From Alcanivorax sp. DP30 (lineage in GTDB: Bacteria > Pseudomonadota > Gammaproteobacteria > Pseudomonadales > Alcanivoracaceae): DNA of 64,000 nt. Both the position numbers and the translations under genes were made by a program. The notes under the pieces are model-generated. The model made no database searches and was not told the origin of the DNA. It saw nothing but the letters and a program-made list of their open reading frames with translations. Below, piece by piece: positions 36,122 to 45,440 of this stretch. Within the stretch, counting starts at the first letter, position 1; every line of letters starts with the position of its first letter. Location: assembly GCF_009882945.1 (NCBI RefSeq), contig NZ_WTUY01000002.1, positions 761,320 through 825,319 on the forward strand. Direction: 5' to 3'.

Positions 36122-37720
36122 ATGGCTACCTACCGACACGATGTACTCATCATTGGCTCCGGCGCAGCCGGACTCACTGCAGCCCTGCGGCTGCCCGATG
36201 AGTGTCAGGTTGCCCTGCTCTCCAAGGGAGAGCTGACCAGTGCCAGCACCTACTATGCCCAGGGCGGCGTTGCCGCCGTCATGGATCAGAAAGATTCCCT
36301 GGAAAGCCATGTGGCCGACACCCATGTGGCCGGCGCAGGCTTGTGCCATGACGATGCGGTGCGCTTTACCGTGGAAAACGGCCCCGACGCCATTCGTTGG
36401 CTGATTGATCTGGGTGTCGATTTCACCCGTCTGGATGGCGGTGATGACAGCAGCACCCTGCCCTACCACCTGACTCGCGAAGGCGGCCACAGCCATCGGC
36501 GCATCATTCACGCTGCCGACGCCACTGGTAAAGCCATATCCCGCACCCTGATCGGCCAGGTGAAGGAGCGGGACAATGTCACCCTGTTCGAGCATCGTGT
36601 GGCCGTCGACCTGATTCTGCAGGAACATGAAGGCCAGAAACGCTGCTGTGGCGCCTATATCCATAACATCCTTACCGGTGAAACCGATGTCATCCTGGCC
36701 CGCTCCGTGGTGCTTGCCACCGGCGGCGCATCCAAGGTTTACCTCTATACCTCCAACCCTGATGTGGCCACCGGAGATGGCATCGCCATGGCCTGGCGGG
36801 CAGGGTGTCGAGTGGCCAACATGGAATTCATGCAGTTCCATCCCACTTGCCTGTATCACCCCAAGGCAAAGAGCTTTCTGGTCACCGAGGCTATCCGCGG
36901 CGAAGGCGGACATTTACTGCTGCCGGATGGCTCACGCTTTATGCACCGGTTTGACGAGCGCGGCGAACTGGCACCCCGCGATGTGGTCGCGAGGGCCATC
37001 GATCACGAGATGAAACGACTGGGCGCAGATTGCCTTTACCTGGACATCAGCCACAAACCCGCCGACTTCATCATTGAGCACTTCCCCACCGTCTACGCCA
37101 AGTGCCTGCAACTGGGGCTGGACATTACCCGTGACCCCATGCCGGTAGTGCCCGCCGCCCACTACACCTGTGGTGGCGTGATTATTGACGAGCACGGCCA
37201 GACCGATGTCCCCGGTCTTTATGCTATCGGCGAGACCAGCTTTACCGGTCTACACGGCGCCAACCGCATGGCCAGCAACTCACTGCTTGAGTGTTTTGTC
37301 TACGGCAAGGCCAGTGCCGACCATATCAGTGCCAGCCTGGCCTCCATCCCGCTACCCCGCGACGATGCAGAATGGGATGAATCCCAGGTGACAGATTCCG
37401 ACGAAGACGTGGTCATCAGCCACAACTGGGACGAGCTGCGTCGTTTCATGTGGGACTACGTGGGCATCGTGCGCACAGAAAAACGGCTGGAACGGGCACT
37501 GCACCGGGCAGAACTGTTAAAAAACGAAATCACCGAGTACTACAGCAACTACCACATCAGCAACGATCTGCTGGAACTGCGCAACCTGGTGGTCATCGCC
37601 GAACTGATCATCCGGTCGGCCCTGTCACGCAAAGAGAGTCGCGGCCTGCACTTCATGCGGGATTATCCGGACAGCATTGAGAATCCGGTGGATACGATTC
37701 TGGTACCGGGGACGTTCTAG
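36122..37720 (+). CDS. nadB: L-aspartate oxidase
   Basis: A flavoenzyme that oxidises L-aspartate to iminoaspartate for quinolinate and NAD synthesis, 532 residues. FAD motif [18 protein letters not shown] is near residues 8-25, [13 protein letters not shown] near residue 43, HPTCL in the active-site region, and [20 protein letters not shown] near the C-terminal FAD contact. It is divergent from algU, an arrangement shared with Pseudomonas. A heptad array follows the gene at 37767. Confidence 0.97.
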   Translation: MATYRHDVLIIGSGAAGLTAALRLPDECQVALLSKGELTSASTYYAQGGVAAVMDQKDSLESHVADTHVAGAGLCHDDAVRFTVENGPDAIRWLIDLGVDFTRLDGGDDSSTLPYHLTREGGHSHRRIIHAADATGKAISRTLIGQVKERDNVTLFEHRVAVDLILQEHEGQKRCCGAYIHNILTGETDVILARSVVLATGGASKVYLYTSNPDVATGDGIAMAWRAGCRVANMEFMQFHPTCLYHPKAKSFLVTEAIRGEGGHLLLPDGSRFMHRFDERGELAPRDVVARAIDHEMKRLGADCLYLDISHKPADFIIEHFPTVYAKCLQLGLDITRDPMPVVPAAHYTCGGVIIDEHGQTDVPGLYAIGETSFTGLHGANRMASNSLLECFVYGKASADHISASLASIPLPRDDAEWDESQVTDSDEDVVISHNWDELRRFMWDYVGIVRTEKRLERALHRAELLKNEITEYYSNYHISNDLLELRNLVVIAELIIRSALSRKESRGLHFMRDYPDSIENPVDTILVPGTF

Positions 37721-37766
37721 GCAAGCCGCAAATCGGGAACTTTTTGGCATTCGCTAATCCAATTGA

Positions 37767-37788
37767 GCGTAGCTTGTAGCTTGTAGCC
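37767..37788. repeat. Heptad element F (single AGCTTGT-type arm)
   Basis: Three units of (G)TAGCTTG lie in the 69-nt convergent gap between nadB and ygfX, ending one base before the ygfX stop. A weak possible partner (ggcaagccgcaa) lies right after the nadB stop. Confidence 0.5.
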
Positions 37789-37789
37789 A

Positions 37790-38182
37790 TCATCTAACCC
37801 GATTCACCCACAGCCACTGATAAATCGGCTGCAGCTGCTCCGGGGGCGCCTGGTCCTCGAACAGGTGCAGCCACCCTTTGGGCGTCTGCATGGCCAACCA
37901 GGGGCCCAGCCGTATCACGCGACCCGGCCGCTCCAGGACCTGCACTTTGTGAGTGGAGACAGTCAGCATACTCTCCCGCAATTCCATCATCCCGATGACA
38001 GGCAAACGCCAACCACGCAGCAACAGGACAATAGCCAGCAACAGCAAGCTTTTAGCCCACCATGGCCATGCCACCAGCCAGACCACCGGGGCCACGCTCA
38101 ACCCCGCCAGCCATTGCAGCCAGCGAGGATAGCGGGAAGGCGCAAGCTCAACCTTTACCGTGGGCGACCAGCTTGAGGACAT
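37790..38182 (-). CDS. ygfX: YgfX family membrane protein
   Basis: A 130-residue inner-membrane protein, the partner of SdhE (also called toxin CptA in E. coli, where it was reported to affect FtsZ/MreB). Two close transmembrane helices at about residues 24-60 (LAGLSVAPVVWLVAWPWW, then LLLLAIVLLLRGW) and a small C-terminal domain are typical. Its start lies 35 nt inside the end of sdhE, so the two are translationally coupled as in other gammaproteobacteria. Confidence 0.85.
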   Translation of the reverse strand: MSSSWSPTVKVELAPSRYPRWLQWLAGLSVAPVVWLVAWPWWAKSLLLLAIVLLLRGWRLPVIGMMELRESMLTVSTHKVQVLERPGRVIRLGPWLAMQTPKGWLHLFEDQAPPEQLQPIYQWLWVNRVR

Positions 38183-38408
38183 GTTTCACATACTCGCGCA
38201 TCTCGTCATCCTGCGGCTCACTGCGGTAGGTAAACCACTCGAACATATCCGCATCCTGGCAGGCCAGCAGGCGCTCGAACCGGGCCCGGTTTTGGTCCGT
38301 ATCCTGGTCAAAATGATTATCCAGGTAGGCATACAGCACCACTTCCACCTCGGAAGCACCACGCCGGCATTGCCAGCGGTATTTACGTTTCAATTCTTCA
38401 TTGCTCAT
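38148..38408 (-). CDS. sdhE: FAD assembly factor SdhE
   Basis: A small (86-residue) factor that promotes covalent flavinylation of succinate dehydrogenase. The conserved RGxxE motif appears in WQCRRGASEVEVVLY (about residues 13-27), followed by FERLLACQDADMFEWF. The five-helix fold length is normal. It is divergent from ygfZ, the usual arrangement. Confidence 0.93.
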   Translation of the reverse strand: MSNEELKRKYRWQCRRGASEVEVVLYAYLDNHFDQDTDQNRARFERLLACQDADMFEWFTYRSEPQDDEMREYVKHVLKLVAHGKG

Positions 38409-38517
38409 TGCATCCGGATCCTGCTCGGTAGCGTGTGACTTTCAGACTGCGCGCGCATTATCTATCATGCCCGCTGAATTCTCGATACTTCACTATACAG
38501 GTTCCAACAGGAGTCCC

Positions 38518-39456
38518 ATGAGCTGGTCTGCGTTCCTCGCCAAGCAATCCCTGACACCGGCCACCGAGGCCCCCTACCTGGCGCCGGCAACCCATCTGAC
38601 GCTGGTCCGCGCCCACGGTGCAGAAGCCGGCCACTATCTGCAAGGCCAGCTTTCCTGTGACCTGCGTGAGGTGGATCAGGGCGCTCATCTCACTGGCATG
38701 CACCTCAGCCTCAAAGGCCGGGGAGTGGTCAGCGTACGTATCGTTCGCGACGGCGATGACTACCTGCTGCTCACGCCCGCCGGTATGGGTGACGCCCTGA
38801 TCAAGGCGCTGATGAAGTATCGCCTGCGTGCCAAGGTGGAATTTGAGCAGACTGAGGATACCCCCCTGATCATGCTGGCCGGGAAACTGCCCGCAGGCCT
38901 GCCCGAGCCAGGGCAAAGCCTGCGCAACGATCTGGGCCTGTGGCTGCGCTACCCCAACACGGACCACGCCCTGCTTATCCCTGACAGCGATCAGGCCGAA
39001 GCCGCCTGGCAACAGCTGAGCAGCGGACGTCAGCCCGCCAATGCCGATGCGGCCCTGCTCGCCGACATCGATGCCGGGGAAGGCATGGTCTATCCAGGCG
39101 CTGAAGACCTGTTTCTACCCCAGGTACTCAATTACGACGTGACCGGTGGCGTGAACTTCAAGAAAGGCTGCTATACCGGTCAGGAAGTGGTCGCACGCAT
39201 GCACTTCAAGGGCAAGCTCAAGCAACGCATGCAGCGTATCGACTTAAAAACCGGGATCGACCTGCTCCCGGGAGAAACACTTAGGGATGCCGACGGGAAG
39301 GCTGCTGGCGAAATAGTCATCAGTGCCAACACCGCCACAAGCTCAGCCGCTCTGGTGGTGCTCCGCCGCGAGAGCGACGGCGTACTCTACAAAGACCACA
39401 CACCGCTGAACAGCCAGCTGGGGAAACTGCCCTACACCCTGCCCTGGAAGGACTAA
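38518..39456 (+). CDS. ygfZ: Folate-binding protein YgfZ
   Basis: A tetrahydrofolate-dependent factor for Fe-S cluster protein maturation or repair, 312 residues. The signature KGCYTGQEVVARMHFKGK lies near residues 217-234 and includes the conserved Cys. The ATG at 38518 is chosen because AGGAG lies 6 nt upstream and the preceding in-frame region overlaps the divergent sdhE. An ordinary GcvT-like fold is expected. Confidence 0.95.
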   Translation: MSWSAFLAKQSLTPATEAPYLAPATHLTLVRAHGAEAGHYLQGQLSCDLREVDQGAHLTGMHLSLKGRGVVSVRIVRDGDDYLLLTPAGMGDALIKALMKYRLRAKVEFEQTEDTPLIMLAGKLPAGLPEPGQSLRNDLGLWLRYPNTDHALLIPDSDQAEAAWQQLSSGRQPANADAALLADIDAGEGMVYPGAEDLFLPQVLNYDVTGGVNFKKGCYTGQEVVARMHFKGKLKQRMQRIDLKTGIDLLPGETLRDADGKAAGEIVISANTATSSAALVVLRRESDGVLYKDHTPLNSQLGKLPYTLPWKD

Positions 39457-39481
39457 TTGGACATCTGACGCAGCAGCAAGG

Positions 39482-39532
39482 CCCCGGGGATGAATGCTCA
39501 GTTCCGGGGTTTAACCAGCCAAGGCCTGGTTA
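39482..39532 (+). terminator. Tandem hairpins after ygfZ
   Basis: A stem CCCCGG (39482-39487) with CCGGGG (39504-39509) is followed by TTTAAC, then a second stem AACCAG/CTGGTT at 39513-39532. The first is a likely terminator. The rest of 39457-39656 shows nothing else I can name. Confidence 0.5.
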
Positions 39533-39656
39533 CCTTGCGGACAAATAAGGCCAACAGCTCAACAGACTCTGCTAGACAACCTCCAGAATCCTGGCCGAAT
39601 AAGGGTGAAAGAAAAGGCACCAGTGGCACCCTCTTCCTGCCCACTACCGGACACTC

Positions 39657-40781
39657 TCAGGCGACGCTTTCCCTACCCAATTTGGCCAGGGGGTGCTCCG
39701 GTGCCGGACACCGGAAAAAGCCATCAATATAGGATCGAGGCACATCAGCAACACTCCGGTGGCGAAAGCCCGGCTTCCCATCCTTGTCGATCAGCAGAGC
39801 CCTTACCCCTTCGCGAAAATCCCCGTGCAAAGAACACTGCACGGCCAGGCACCATTCCATCCGGAACACCTCCGCGAGGGACAGATAGGTGGATCGCTCC
39901 AGCTGCTCCCAGACCAGATGCGCCGTTTGCGGGCAACCCTTTTCGAGATTACCCAGCGCCCGGTCCAGCCAGCTGTCGCGCTCAGTAGCCGATAACAACT
40001 GCTCGACAACGACCTGGAGATTTTCGCCATCACACAAGACATTGATCAGGGGAAGGTGCTCGATCAGAGGATGCGGCAGAGCCTCCATATCGGCAGCTTG
40101 CTCCTTGAATTGACGGTATAGCACGGCCTTATTATCACGAGGTTCCGATGAAAAACGCTGTCCGGCCAGAGATGCCAGCAGCGCGTCAGCATCATCTTCC
40201 ACCATCCGGTCCGCGAGACCGATTTCCACAGCCTCGCGTCCATTGAGGTGCACACCGGTCAGGCCGAGAAACAGCCCGGCCTTGCCAGGCAACCGGTTGA
40301 GAAACCAGCTGCCGCCAACATCCGGGAACAGACCAATGGTGATCTCCGGCATGGCCATGCGAGAGCGCGGCGTCACCAGGCGGAAATCGGCGCCCTGCAA
40401 CAGCCCCATACCTCCGCCCATGACAATACCATCCCCGTAAACCACCACCGGGATGCGGGAACGGTGCAGACGATAGTCCAGCGCGTATTCTTCAGCAAAG
40501 TACTGCTCGGTAAACGGATTACGCCCCTCTCCGGCATGCTTCACCATGGACTTGTGCATCTGGACGATATCACCACCCGCACAAAATGCCTTTTCGCCGG
40601 CACCATCCAGCCAGAGCGCAACGATATCGTCTCTTTGCTCCCACTCATCGAGCTGGCGATCCAGTGCCTGGATCATATCCAGCCCAAGCGCATTCAGGGC
40701 CTTGGGGGCATTCAGGGTAGCCCGTGCAATAACTTGGCCACAGGCGGTAGGCAATTCGGAAAACAATACGCAATCAGACAC
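39657..40781 (-). CDS. Enoyl-CoA hydratase/isomerase family, HIBYL-CoA-hydrolase-like
   Basis: A crotonase-fold protein of 374 residues. The length, the oxyanion segment GDGIVMGGGMGLLQGADFRL and MPEITIGLFPDVGGSWFL match 3-hydroxyisobutyryl-CoA hydrolases of valine catabolism more than beta-oxidation hydratases. The extra C-terminal helical region (about residue 260 onward) also fits. It stands alone; no other valine-degradation gene is nearby. The exact substrate is an inference. Confidence 0.88.
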   Translation of the reverse strand: MSDCVLFSELPTACGQVIARATLNAPKALNALGLDMIQALDRQLDEWEQRDDIVALWLDGAGEKAFCAGGDIVQMHKSMVKHAGEGRNPFTEQYFAEEYALDYRLHRSRIPVVVYGDGIVMGGGMGLLQGADFRLVTPRSRMAMPEITIGLFPDVGGSWFLNRLPGKAGLFLGLTGVHLNGREAVEIGLADRMVEDDADALLASLAGQRFSSEPRDNKAVLYRQFKEQAADMEALPHPLIEHLPLINVLCDGENLQVVVEQLLSATERDSWLDRALGNLEKGCPQTAHLVWEQLERSTYLSLAEVFRMEWCLAVQCSLHGDFREGVRALLIDKDGKPGFRHRSVADVPRSYIDGFFRCPAPEHPLAKLGRESVA

Positions 40782-40944
40782 TTTCTCTCCAAAGCCGGCT
40801 TAACGGCGCCATTCAATGGCCATGGATACTAACAAAGGCAACCGATACCTTCATTGGTGATTTGCGACGGCGCCTGAGCAAGACCATCCAAAACAGAAGG
40901 GAAACCCTGCGCTCCACTGGCCGCCTTCGAGGTAGGGAAAAAAG

Positions 40945-40978
40945 TAAAAAAAACGGGTACCCAAGGCGGGTACCCGTT
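40945..40978 (-). terminator. Terminator after phasin gene
   Basis: On the - strand the stem AACGGGTACC/GGTACCCGTT (40952-40978) is followed by seven T. It lies about 50 nt past the phasin stop. The remainder of 40782-41027 is otherwise featureless. Confidence 0.88.
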
Positions 40979-41027
40979 AAAAGACACCACTAAGGGGTTA
41001 GCGGTGTGCGCTACAACACTGTTTGGA

Positions 41028-41477
41028 TTACTCGCCTTTCTTGCGCGAGCGTTTAGCCGTTGGAGCCTTCTCTTCAGCACTGTCCAGGGCCTGAGTCAGC
41101 TCCTGCACCCGCTGTTCCAGCTCTTCGACTTCGCGCTTGTTCGGCAAGCCCAGGCGGGACAATGCCTTGTTCAGCCGATCATCGAAGGCTCTTTCCATTT
41201 TTTCCATGGTTTCGCCGGTGTGATGGCGAACCCGCTCTTTAATTTCTTCAACCCGGGACTCTGTCTTGTCCTTGGTCTGTTTTTCCACTTCACGCCCCGC
41301 CTCAACGAGAGCATCGAAAAAACCGCTGCCCTCTTCTTCAGCGCGAGCGAAAGCGCCCAGACCGGCCAGCCAGATCTGGTGGGTATATTTGCGAATATCT
41401 CTGGAAGCACCAGTCAGTGCTTTCAGCGGGTTCGCTCGCCCGTCTTTCTCATTGTGATTCTGATTTTCGTCGGACAT
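41028..41477 (-). CDS. Phasin family protein (PHA-granule-associated)
   Basis: A small (149-residue) amphipathic protein of the PhaI/PhaF phasin type, which coats polyhydroxyalkanoate granules. The phasin block RKYTHQIWLAGLGAFARAEE is near residues 28-47. A predicted coiled coil covers about residues 90-135 (REVEELEQRVQELTQALDS), and the tail is Lys-rich (KAPTAKRSRKKGE), which in PhaF-like proteins can contact DNA. The start follows GGAG by 8 nt. No PHA synthase is in the window. Confidence 0.88.
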   Translation of the reverse strand: MSDENQNHNEKDGRANPLKALTGASRDIRKYTHQIWLAGLGAFARAEEEGSGFFDALVEAGREVEKQTKDKTESRVEEIKERVRHHTGETMEKMERAFDDRLNKALSRLGLPNKREVEELEQRVQELTQALDSAEEKAPTAKRSRKKGE

Positions 41478-41637
41478 GGTCCAAACTCCCGAAGGCAATT
41501 CCACGAGCGAATGCAGCGGGAACAACACACAACATCTTCAACGCGTGGAATAATTATAGGAAAGGCTTGAAACGGAAAGCCGGAGAGTTGTCGAACAATC
41601 CGGCAAATTTTGTTTATGTGATCAATTTCTCAGCGAA

Positions 41638-41964
41638 TTAGCGATCCACATCATCATCTGACTCATCCAGGGAGGATCGTCGTACCCCACCGATCAACCC
41701 CATACCCCGTGCAAGATCCCTGGCCCGATCACGAATTACCTCCCGCGACCGTCCGGTTAGCAGATCCACAAACCGTTTACGGAGGTTCTCCTCAAGGCGT
41801 TGGGCACCTTCTTCCAGACGAACATCGATCTTTCGCTCCACCCTGGGCCCCACAACGAAGTGCCCGAGGACCGCGACAAGAATCAGTGTCAGCAAAGAGG
41901 AAGCCCCTGCTGCTGCAAACAACAGCCACCCCAGGGTGGCAATGTCGATCTGCAGCGAGTCCAT
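41638..41964 (-). CDS. Small membrane protein downstream of DUF445 gene
   Basis: A 108-residue protein with one N-terminal transmembrane helix (about residues 10-35, GWLLFAAAGASSLLTLILVA) and a charged helical tail (RVERKIDVRLEEGAQRLEEN). I do not recognise a family. Its start overlaps the DUF445 stop (TGATG), so the two are coupled. It resembles the protein encoded at 44219-44548 in size and layout, suggesting paralogues. Confidence 0.7.
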   Translation of the reverse strand: MDSLQIDIATLGWLLFAAAGASSLLTLILVAVLGHFVVGPRVERKIDVRLEEGAQRLEENLRKRFVDLLTGRSREVIRDRARDLARGMGLIGGVRRSSLDESDDDVDR

Positions 41965-43184
41965 CAGGCGGCCCCGAACATGAACAGCAACTGGAAGAGA
42001 CCCGCAGTCGCCCCCAGGAAGCCACCCACCACGATCAAGATCCACTCATCTTCCTGAAAGGCCGGGCGCAACAGATCCTGGAACTCTTCCGAGCTTAGAG
42101 CCTGCATCCGGTCAGACATGATTTTCTCTACCAGCGCGCCACGTTCGCGGTTGAAGCCCTGATCTTCAAACGGCTCCACAGCCAGATCCACAGCCTTCTC
42201 TTCCACTGCTTTCTTGAGATCCGCATACCCTTCCGGGCCCACCGTCAGCTGCGCTGCAGTGCGAACAACACCGCCGTTCAATAATGGCTTGAGATGACGT
42301 TTGATCAGCGCCTTTGTGCGGTCCCCCCGAGGGCCGTTCACCACCTGGTACATGATATTTCGCAGGGTGATAACTTCCTCGGTGGAAAGACGTGCAAACG
42401 TCTCCGCCACATCCTTCTGCCGTTTCAGGAACAGTCCCTGCACGCGGAAGGGGCCCACCTTGACCGGGTTCAACGGACGGAAGATCAGGTTCAGCGCCAA
42501 CCAGTTGGTTGCAACGCCGACGATGAAACCAAACAACGGAAGCACCCAGTTTTCCGGCATCAGGATAAAGACCGGCACCTGGATCAGGCCGAAAAGAAAG
42601 CCGAAATACAAACCTGAGTTGGTCACAAAACGAAATTCCGGATCACCTACCTCACGGAACATCTGAACCATTAGCTGTTTATCCTCCGCCATCTGGGAAA
42701 TAACCATGTGCTTCATGTCCACCAGGTTATCCAGATTACGGCTGATATCATCCACCACGCTGTCCATCACCGAGGGAATCGCCCGTCGCGCACGGCTGTA
42801 GACCCGCTTGCGTACCAGCAATGGGAGATTTTCCCAGAGCACGGCATTACGCTCGGTCATGACTTCGTCAGTGTATTCTTCAATACGAGATTGGATGGTG
42901 CGGGTCAGGTGGGCAGAGATTTTCTCCGGCTCCATTTCCCGAAAAAATTCGTCAAGACTACCCAACTTGGAAAGTGCCTTGTCGACCACGATCCCGGCCA
43001 TCTTTTCGACCTTGGACGGGATGATCCCCTGCCAGCCGAAGAATGGCCGCACCCCAACGAATTCCAGGGGATAGAAGGTCATCTGAACCGCCATCCAGTT
43101 GGTGGTCCAGCCAACAGCACCTGCAATAAACGGAATACTGACGTACTTCCAGAAATCCGGGTACGCAAGCAAAGATTCCAGCAT
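41964..43184 (-). CDS. DUF445 family membrane protein
   Basis: A 406-residue protein (YheB/YjiN-type DUF445). The N-terminal helix reads FWKYVSIPFIAGAVGWTTNW, with the conserved GxxTNW(M/L)A repeat seen again as IVGVATNWLALNLIF mid-protein. A last hydrophobic segment is at the C-terminus (LIVVGGFLGATAGLFQLLFM). Function is unknown, probably envelope-related. It is operonic with the next small membrane gene. The divergent gap to 43417 holds AT-rich sequence but no promoter that I would assert. Confidence 0.87.
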   Translation of the reverse strand: MLESLLAYPDFWKYVSIPFIAGAVGWTTNWMAVQMTFYPLEFVGVRPFFGWQGIIPSKVEKMAGIVVDKALSKLGSLDEFFREMEPEKISAHLTRTIQSRIEEYTDEVMTERNAVLWENLPLLVRKRVYSRARRAIPSVMDSVVDDISRNLDNLVDMKHMVISQMAEDKQLMVQMFREVGDPEFRFVTNSGLYFGFLFGLIQVPVFILMPENWVLPLFGFIVGVATNWLALNLIFRPLNPVKVGPFRVQGLFLKRQKDVAETFARLSTEEVITLRNIMYQVVNGPRGDRTKALIKRHLKPLLNGGVVRTAAQLTVGPEGYADLKKAVEEKAVDLAVEPFEDQGFNRERGALVEKIMSDRMQALSSEEFQDLLRPAFQEDEWILIVVGGFLGATAGLFQLLFMFGAA

Positions 43185-43416
43185 TTAGTAACTACTCCCC
43201 TCCAAGGGCTGCCGCACAGTAACAGGCGCAACAGAATGTAAACAGATTGCGTGTTCACCCATCCCGGTCAAATAAGCCAATGTTGTCTTGTTATGAAAAT
43301 GCATAGTATAGGGAGCCGGGTTTCCAAATATAAGCAAGATAACGTAATTTTTGGCAACAGAAAGAAGACTCAACTAAACAAACCGGCCTCATACAGCACA
43401 GGAACCGTCAGAATCT

Positions 43417-44166
43417 ATGGCCCAAACCGGTAGCTTTCCACAGTTAATTGTGCTTGGCGGGCTCGAAAGTGCACTTAATCAGGCGCTCACTGCCACCCCC
43501 GCCGGACAGCAGCATCTTGCAGATCTGCATGGCACCGTTGTGCGCATCCGCGCCGAGCGCCCCATGTGGGTACTGTACGTGCTGATCTACGAAGACGGTA
43601 TTGAGCTACTGCCCGAGTATGAAGGGAACGTCGATGTGCGCATCCGTGGCCCACTCGGCGGCATGCTGCACTGGTTGTTTTCCAGCAACCCGCTGGAGGA
43701 TCAGGAAGAATTGCGCGTTACTGGCCATGAAGACCAGATTCGTCAACTCACCGCCCTGATTGATCAGTTCAGCCTCTGGCCCCTGATACGCAACTGGCTG
43801 GACGACCATGTTCGTCTCAAGGAACTGCTGGCAGTGCTGCGCCGGGAGGACCCGGTGTGGCTTGAAAAACTGGCCACCCTCCCGGAACAGATGGGTCAGC
43901 TGGCCGAACAGGTTGCACACCAACAGTTATTGCAGGAAGACATTCTCGAGGAATTGCAGCAGCTGCGCGGGGAACTGCGTAGAAACCGCAAGCTGGATTT
44001 GTTCTTTACCCTCACAGGCACCCTGCTGGTGCTGCTCTCCGTTCTCAAAGCCGCCGATCTCTGGTCCCTGACCTGGCACGCCCTGCAACAGGACATGTTG
44101 TCCCTGGCCATGCTCAGCCTTGGCATCGCCTGCCTGGTGGCGCGCTTGCTCCCGGCAAGAAACTGA
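43417..44166 (+). CDS. SCP2-domain protein, UbiJ-like, with C-terminal membrane segments
   Basis: A 249-residue protein. The N-terminal 110 residues resemble the SCP2 lipid-binding domain of UbiJ (LDHALTATPAG-like start, WVLYVLIYEDGIELLPEYEG, VDVRIRGPLGGMLHWLFS). A coiled-coil region follows (about residues 145-190), then two hydrophobic segments near the end. UbiJ normally lies between ubiE and ubiB; neither is here and the membrane tail is unusual, so this is better seen as a UbiJ-like paralogue of unknown role than ubiJ itself. Confidence 0.68.
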   Translation: MAQTGSFPQLIVLGGLESALNQALTATPAGQQHLADLHGTVVRIRAERPMWVLYVLIYEDGIELLPEYEGNVDVRIRGPLGGMLHWLFSSNPLEDQEELRVTGHEDQIRQLTALIDQFSLWPLIRNWLDDHVRLKELLAVLRREDPVWLEKLATLPEQMGQLAEQVAHQQLLQEDILEELQQLRGELRRNRKLDLFFTLTGTLLVLLSVLKAADLWSLTWHALQQDMLSLAMLSLGIACLVARLLPARN

Positions 44167-44218
44167 CTGCGGACCCTGCCTCAACGTTCAGTGAGTCGAA
44201 GTTCCTGCACACCGCGCC

Positions 44219-44548
44219 CTACCCCTTACGATCCTTGCGCGGCCCCCCGAAGATCTGATTCAGTCGATCGCTGACCAGCTCCGCGCCACTGCGTGCCAGG
44301 CTGCGGCTGGCGCCTTCCAGCATCTCCTTTGAGGGCAGGTTTCTCACCCCCTCCACCAGGCCACGACGCACCCCCTCCTCAACCCGCTCTGAAATCACCC
44401 TGGCCGCTGACTCCACCTGTTCATCCAGTTCGCGCTGCAGGGTATTGCGCAAGCGAGGCTGAAAATAGAAATGCCCCCAGATGGCCACTACCAGCAGAGT
44501 CAGCAGCGAACTCAACACCGCGCTGACGATAATTGCGAAGATACTCAT
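44219..44548 (-). CDS. Small membrane protein, paralogue-like of 41638-41964
   Basis: A 109-residue protein with one N-terminal transmembrane helix (IIVSAVLSSLLTLLVVAIWG) and an amphipathic helical tail (LQRELDEQVESAARVISERV). It shares the layout hydrophobic helix, GH(F)xxxPR, then a long charged helix with the 41638-41964 protein (LTLILVAVLGHFVVGPRVER). No family is recognised. It is convergent with the SCP2-like gene. Confidence 0.65.
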   Translation of the reverse strand: MSIFAIIVSAVLSSLLTLLVVAIWGHFYFQPRLRNTLQRELDEQVESAARVISERVEEGVRRGLVEGVRNLPSKEMLEGASRSLARSGAELVSDRLNQIFGGPRKDRKG

Positions 44549-44741
44549 GATATGCCTCTTGCAGCCCGTGAATGCAGCTGAAACCCCTGAAATCAGGTGC
44601 TACAGCGTTACAAATCCCGGCATTGTTGTTAAATAAAGTATGCACTGACTGCCAGCGTACAGGGAACCGACTAGGATCATTGTGGGCAGGACGCCATACA
44701 CTCGCAGGGAAAGCATCTTACCGTTTTGGATTCAGGTGCCA

Positions 44742-45440
44742 ATGACTGCCGCGACAGCCCAAAGTCTTGCAGAGAGTCACAACCAGCTAGCCATTAAGCA
44801 GGCACTGTCTTTATGCCAGCGCCATCATCACCCGGTGACCCTGCTCGCCATGGATGTGGAAGAGCCCGACAGCCTGCTTGCCGACATCGGCGAAACACGC
44901 ATGGAAACACTGATACGTGTACTCGCTGAACATCTGCAGCAATTCAAGAGATGTGAAGACCTGCTCGTCATCAACCCGGACAGCCACATCATGCTGGTTA
45001 TCCTCCCGGCGACAGACATTCATGGTGGGTACTGCCTTGCACAGCGGCTGATATCACGCTTGCGCGGCGAAGAGATTCAGCTGGATGAGTTCCAGATACC
45101 GATATCGCTACGAATAGCGTTGCATGGCTGCGAAAATCTGGACAACTCCGAGTCACAACCGTTGATTGACGCCACCCTGAAGCTTCTGCAAAACCCCGAC
45201 AACAATCAGCAACTGATCCTGTCTGACACTGCCAGACAGAACCTGGACACCCCCTCTGTGCCGGCCAAAAACAGCCTGGCCGCAAGCCTGGTAGCCCAGG
45301 CCAGTCAAACAAGCGATGAGGACTTACTCGACACGCTCAAACCCGCATTCTCCAGGCTGCCGGAACACGAGCGGATGAGGGTGGTGGATCATCTGCTGGA
45401 GCTCTCCACCCGGCTTGAGTCAGGGCTTGCGAGCCACTAG
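44742..45440 (+). CDS. Degenerate GGDEF-like protein
   Basis: A 232-residue cytosolic protein. Residues about 15-170 follow the GGDEF order: [20 protein letters not shown] resembles the metal and substrate strand, [16 protein letters not shown] the following helix, and [18 protein letters not shown] the position of the GGDEF turn, where the signature is lost. The domain cannot be an active cyclase by sequence; a regulatory or structural role is possible. The tail has a helical segment ending [15 protein letters not shown]. The start is uncertain (an in-frame ATG lies 60 nt upstream). It overlaps cmoB by 21 nt tail to tail. Confidence 0.6.
   Translation: MTAATAQSLAESHNQLAIKQALSLCQRHHHPVTLLAMDVEEPDSLLADIGETRMETLIRVLAEHLQQFKRCEDLLVINPDSHIMLVILPATDIHGGYCLAQRLISRLRGEEIQLDEFQIPISLRIALHGCENLDNSESQPLIDATLKLLQNPDNNQQLILSDTARQNLDTPSVPAKNSLAASLVAQASQTSDEDLLDTLKPAFSRLPEHERMRVVDHLLELSTRLESGLASH

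Noticed and set aside
39457..39656. Possible tRNA or small RNA after ygfZ
   Set aside because: Hairpins are present, but no cloverleaf or TPsiC-type motif can be found; they fit a terminator better.
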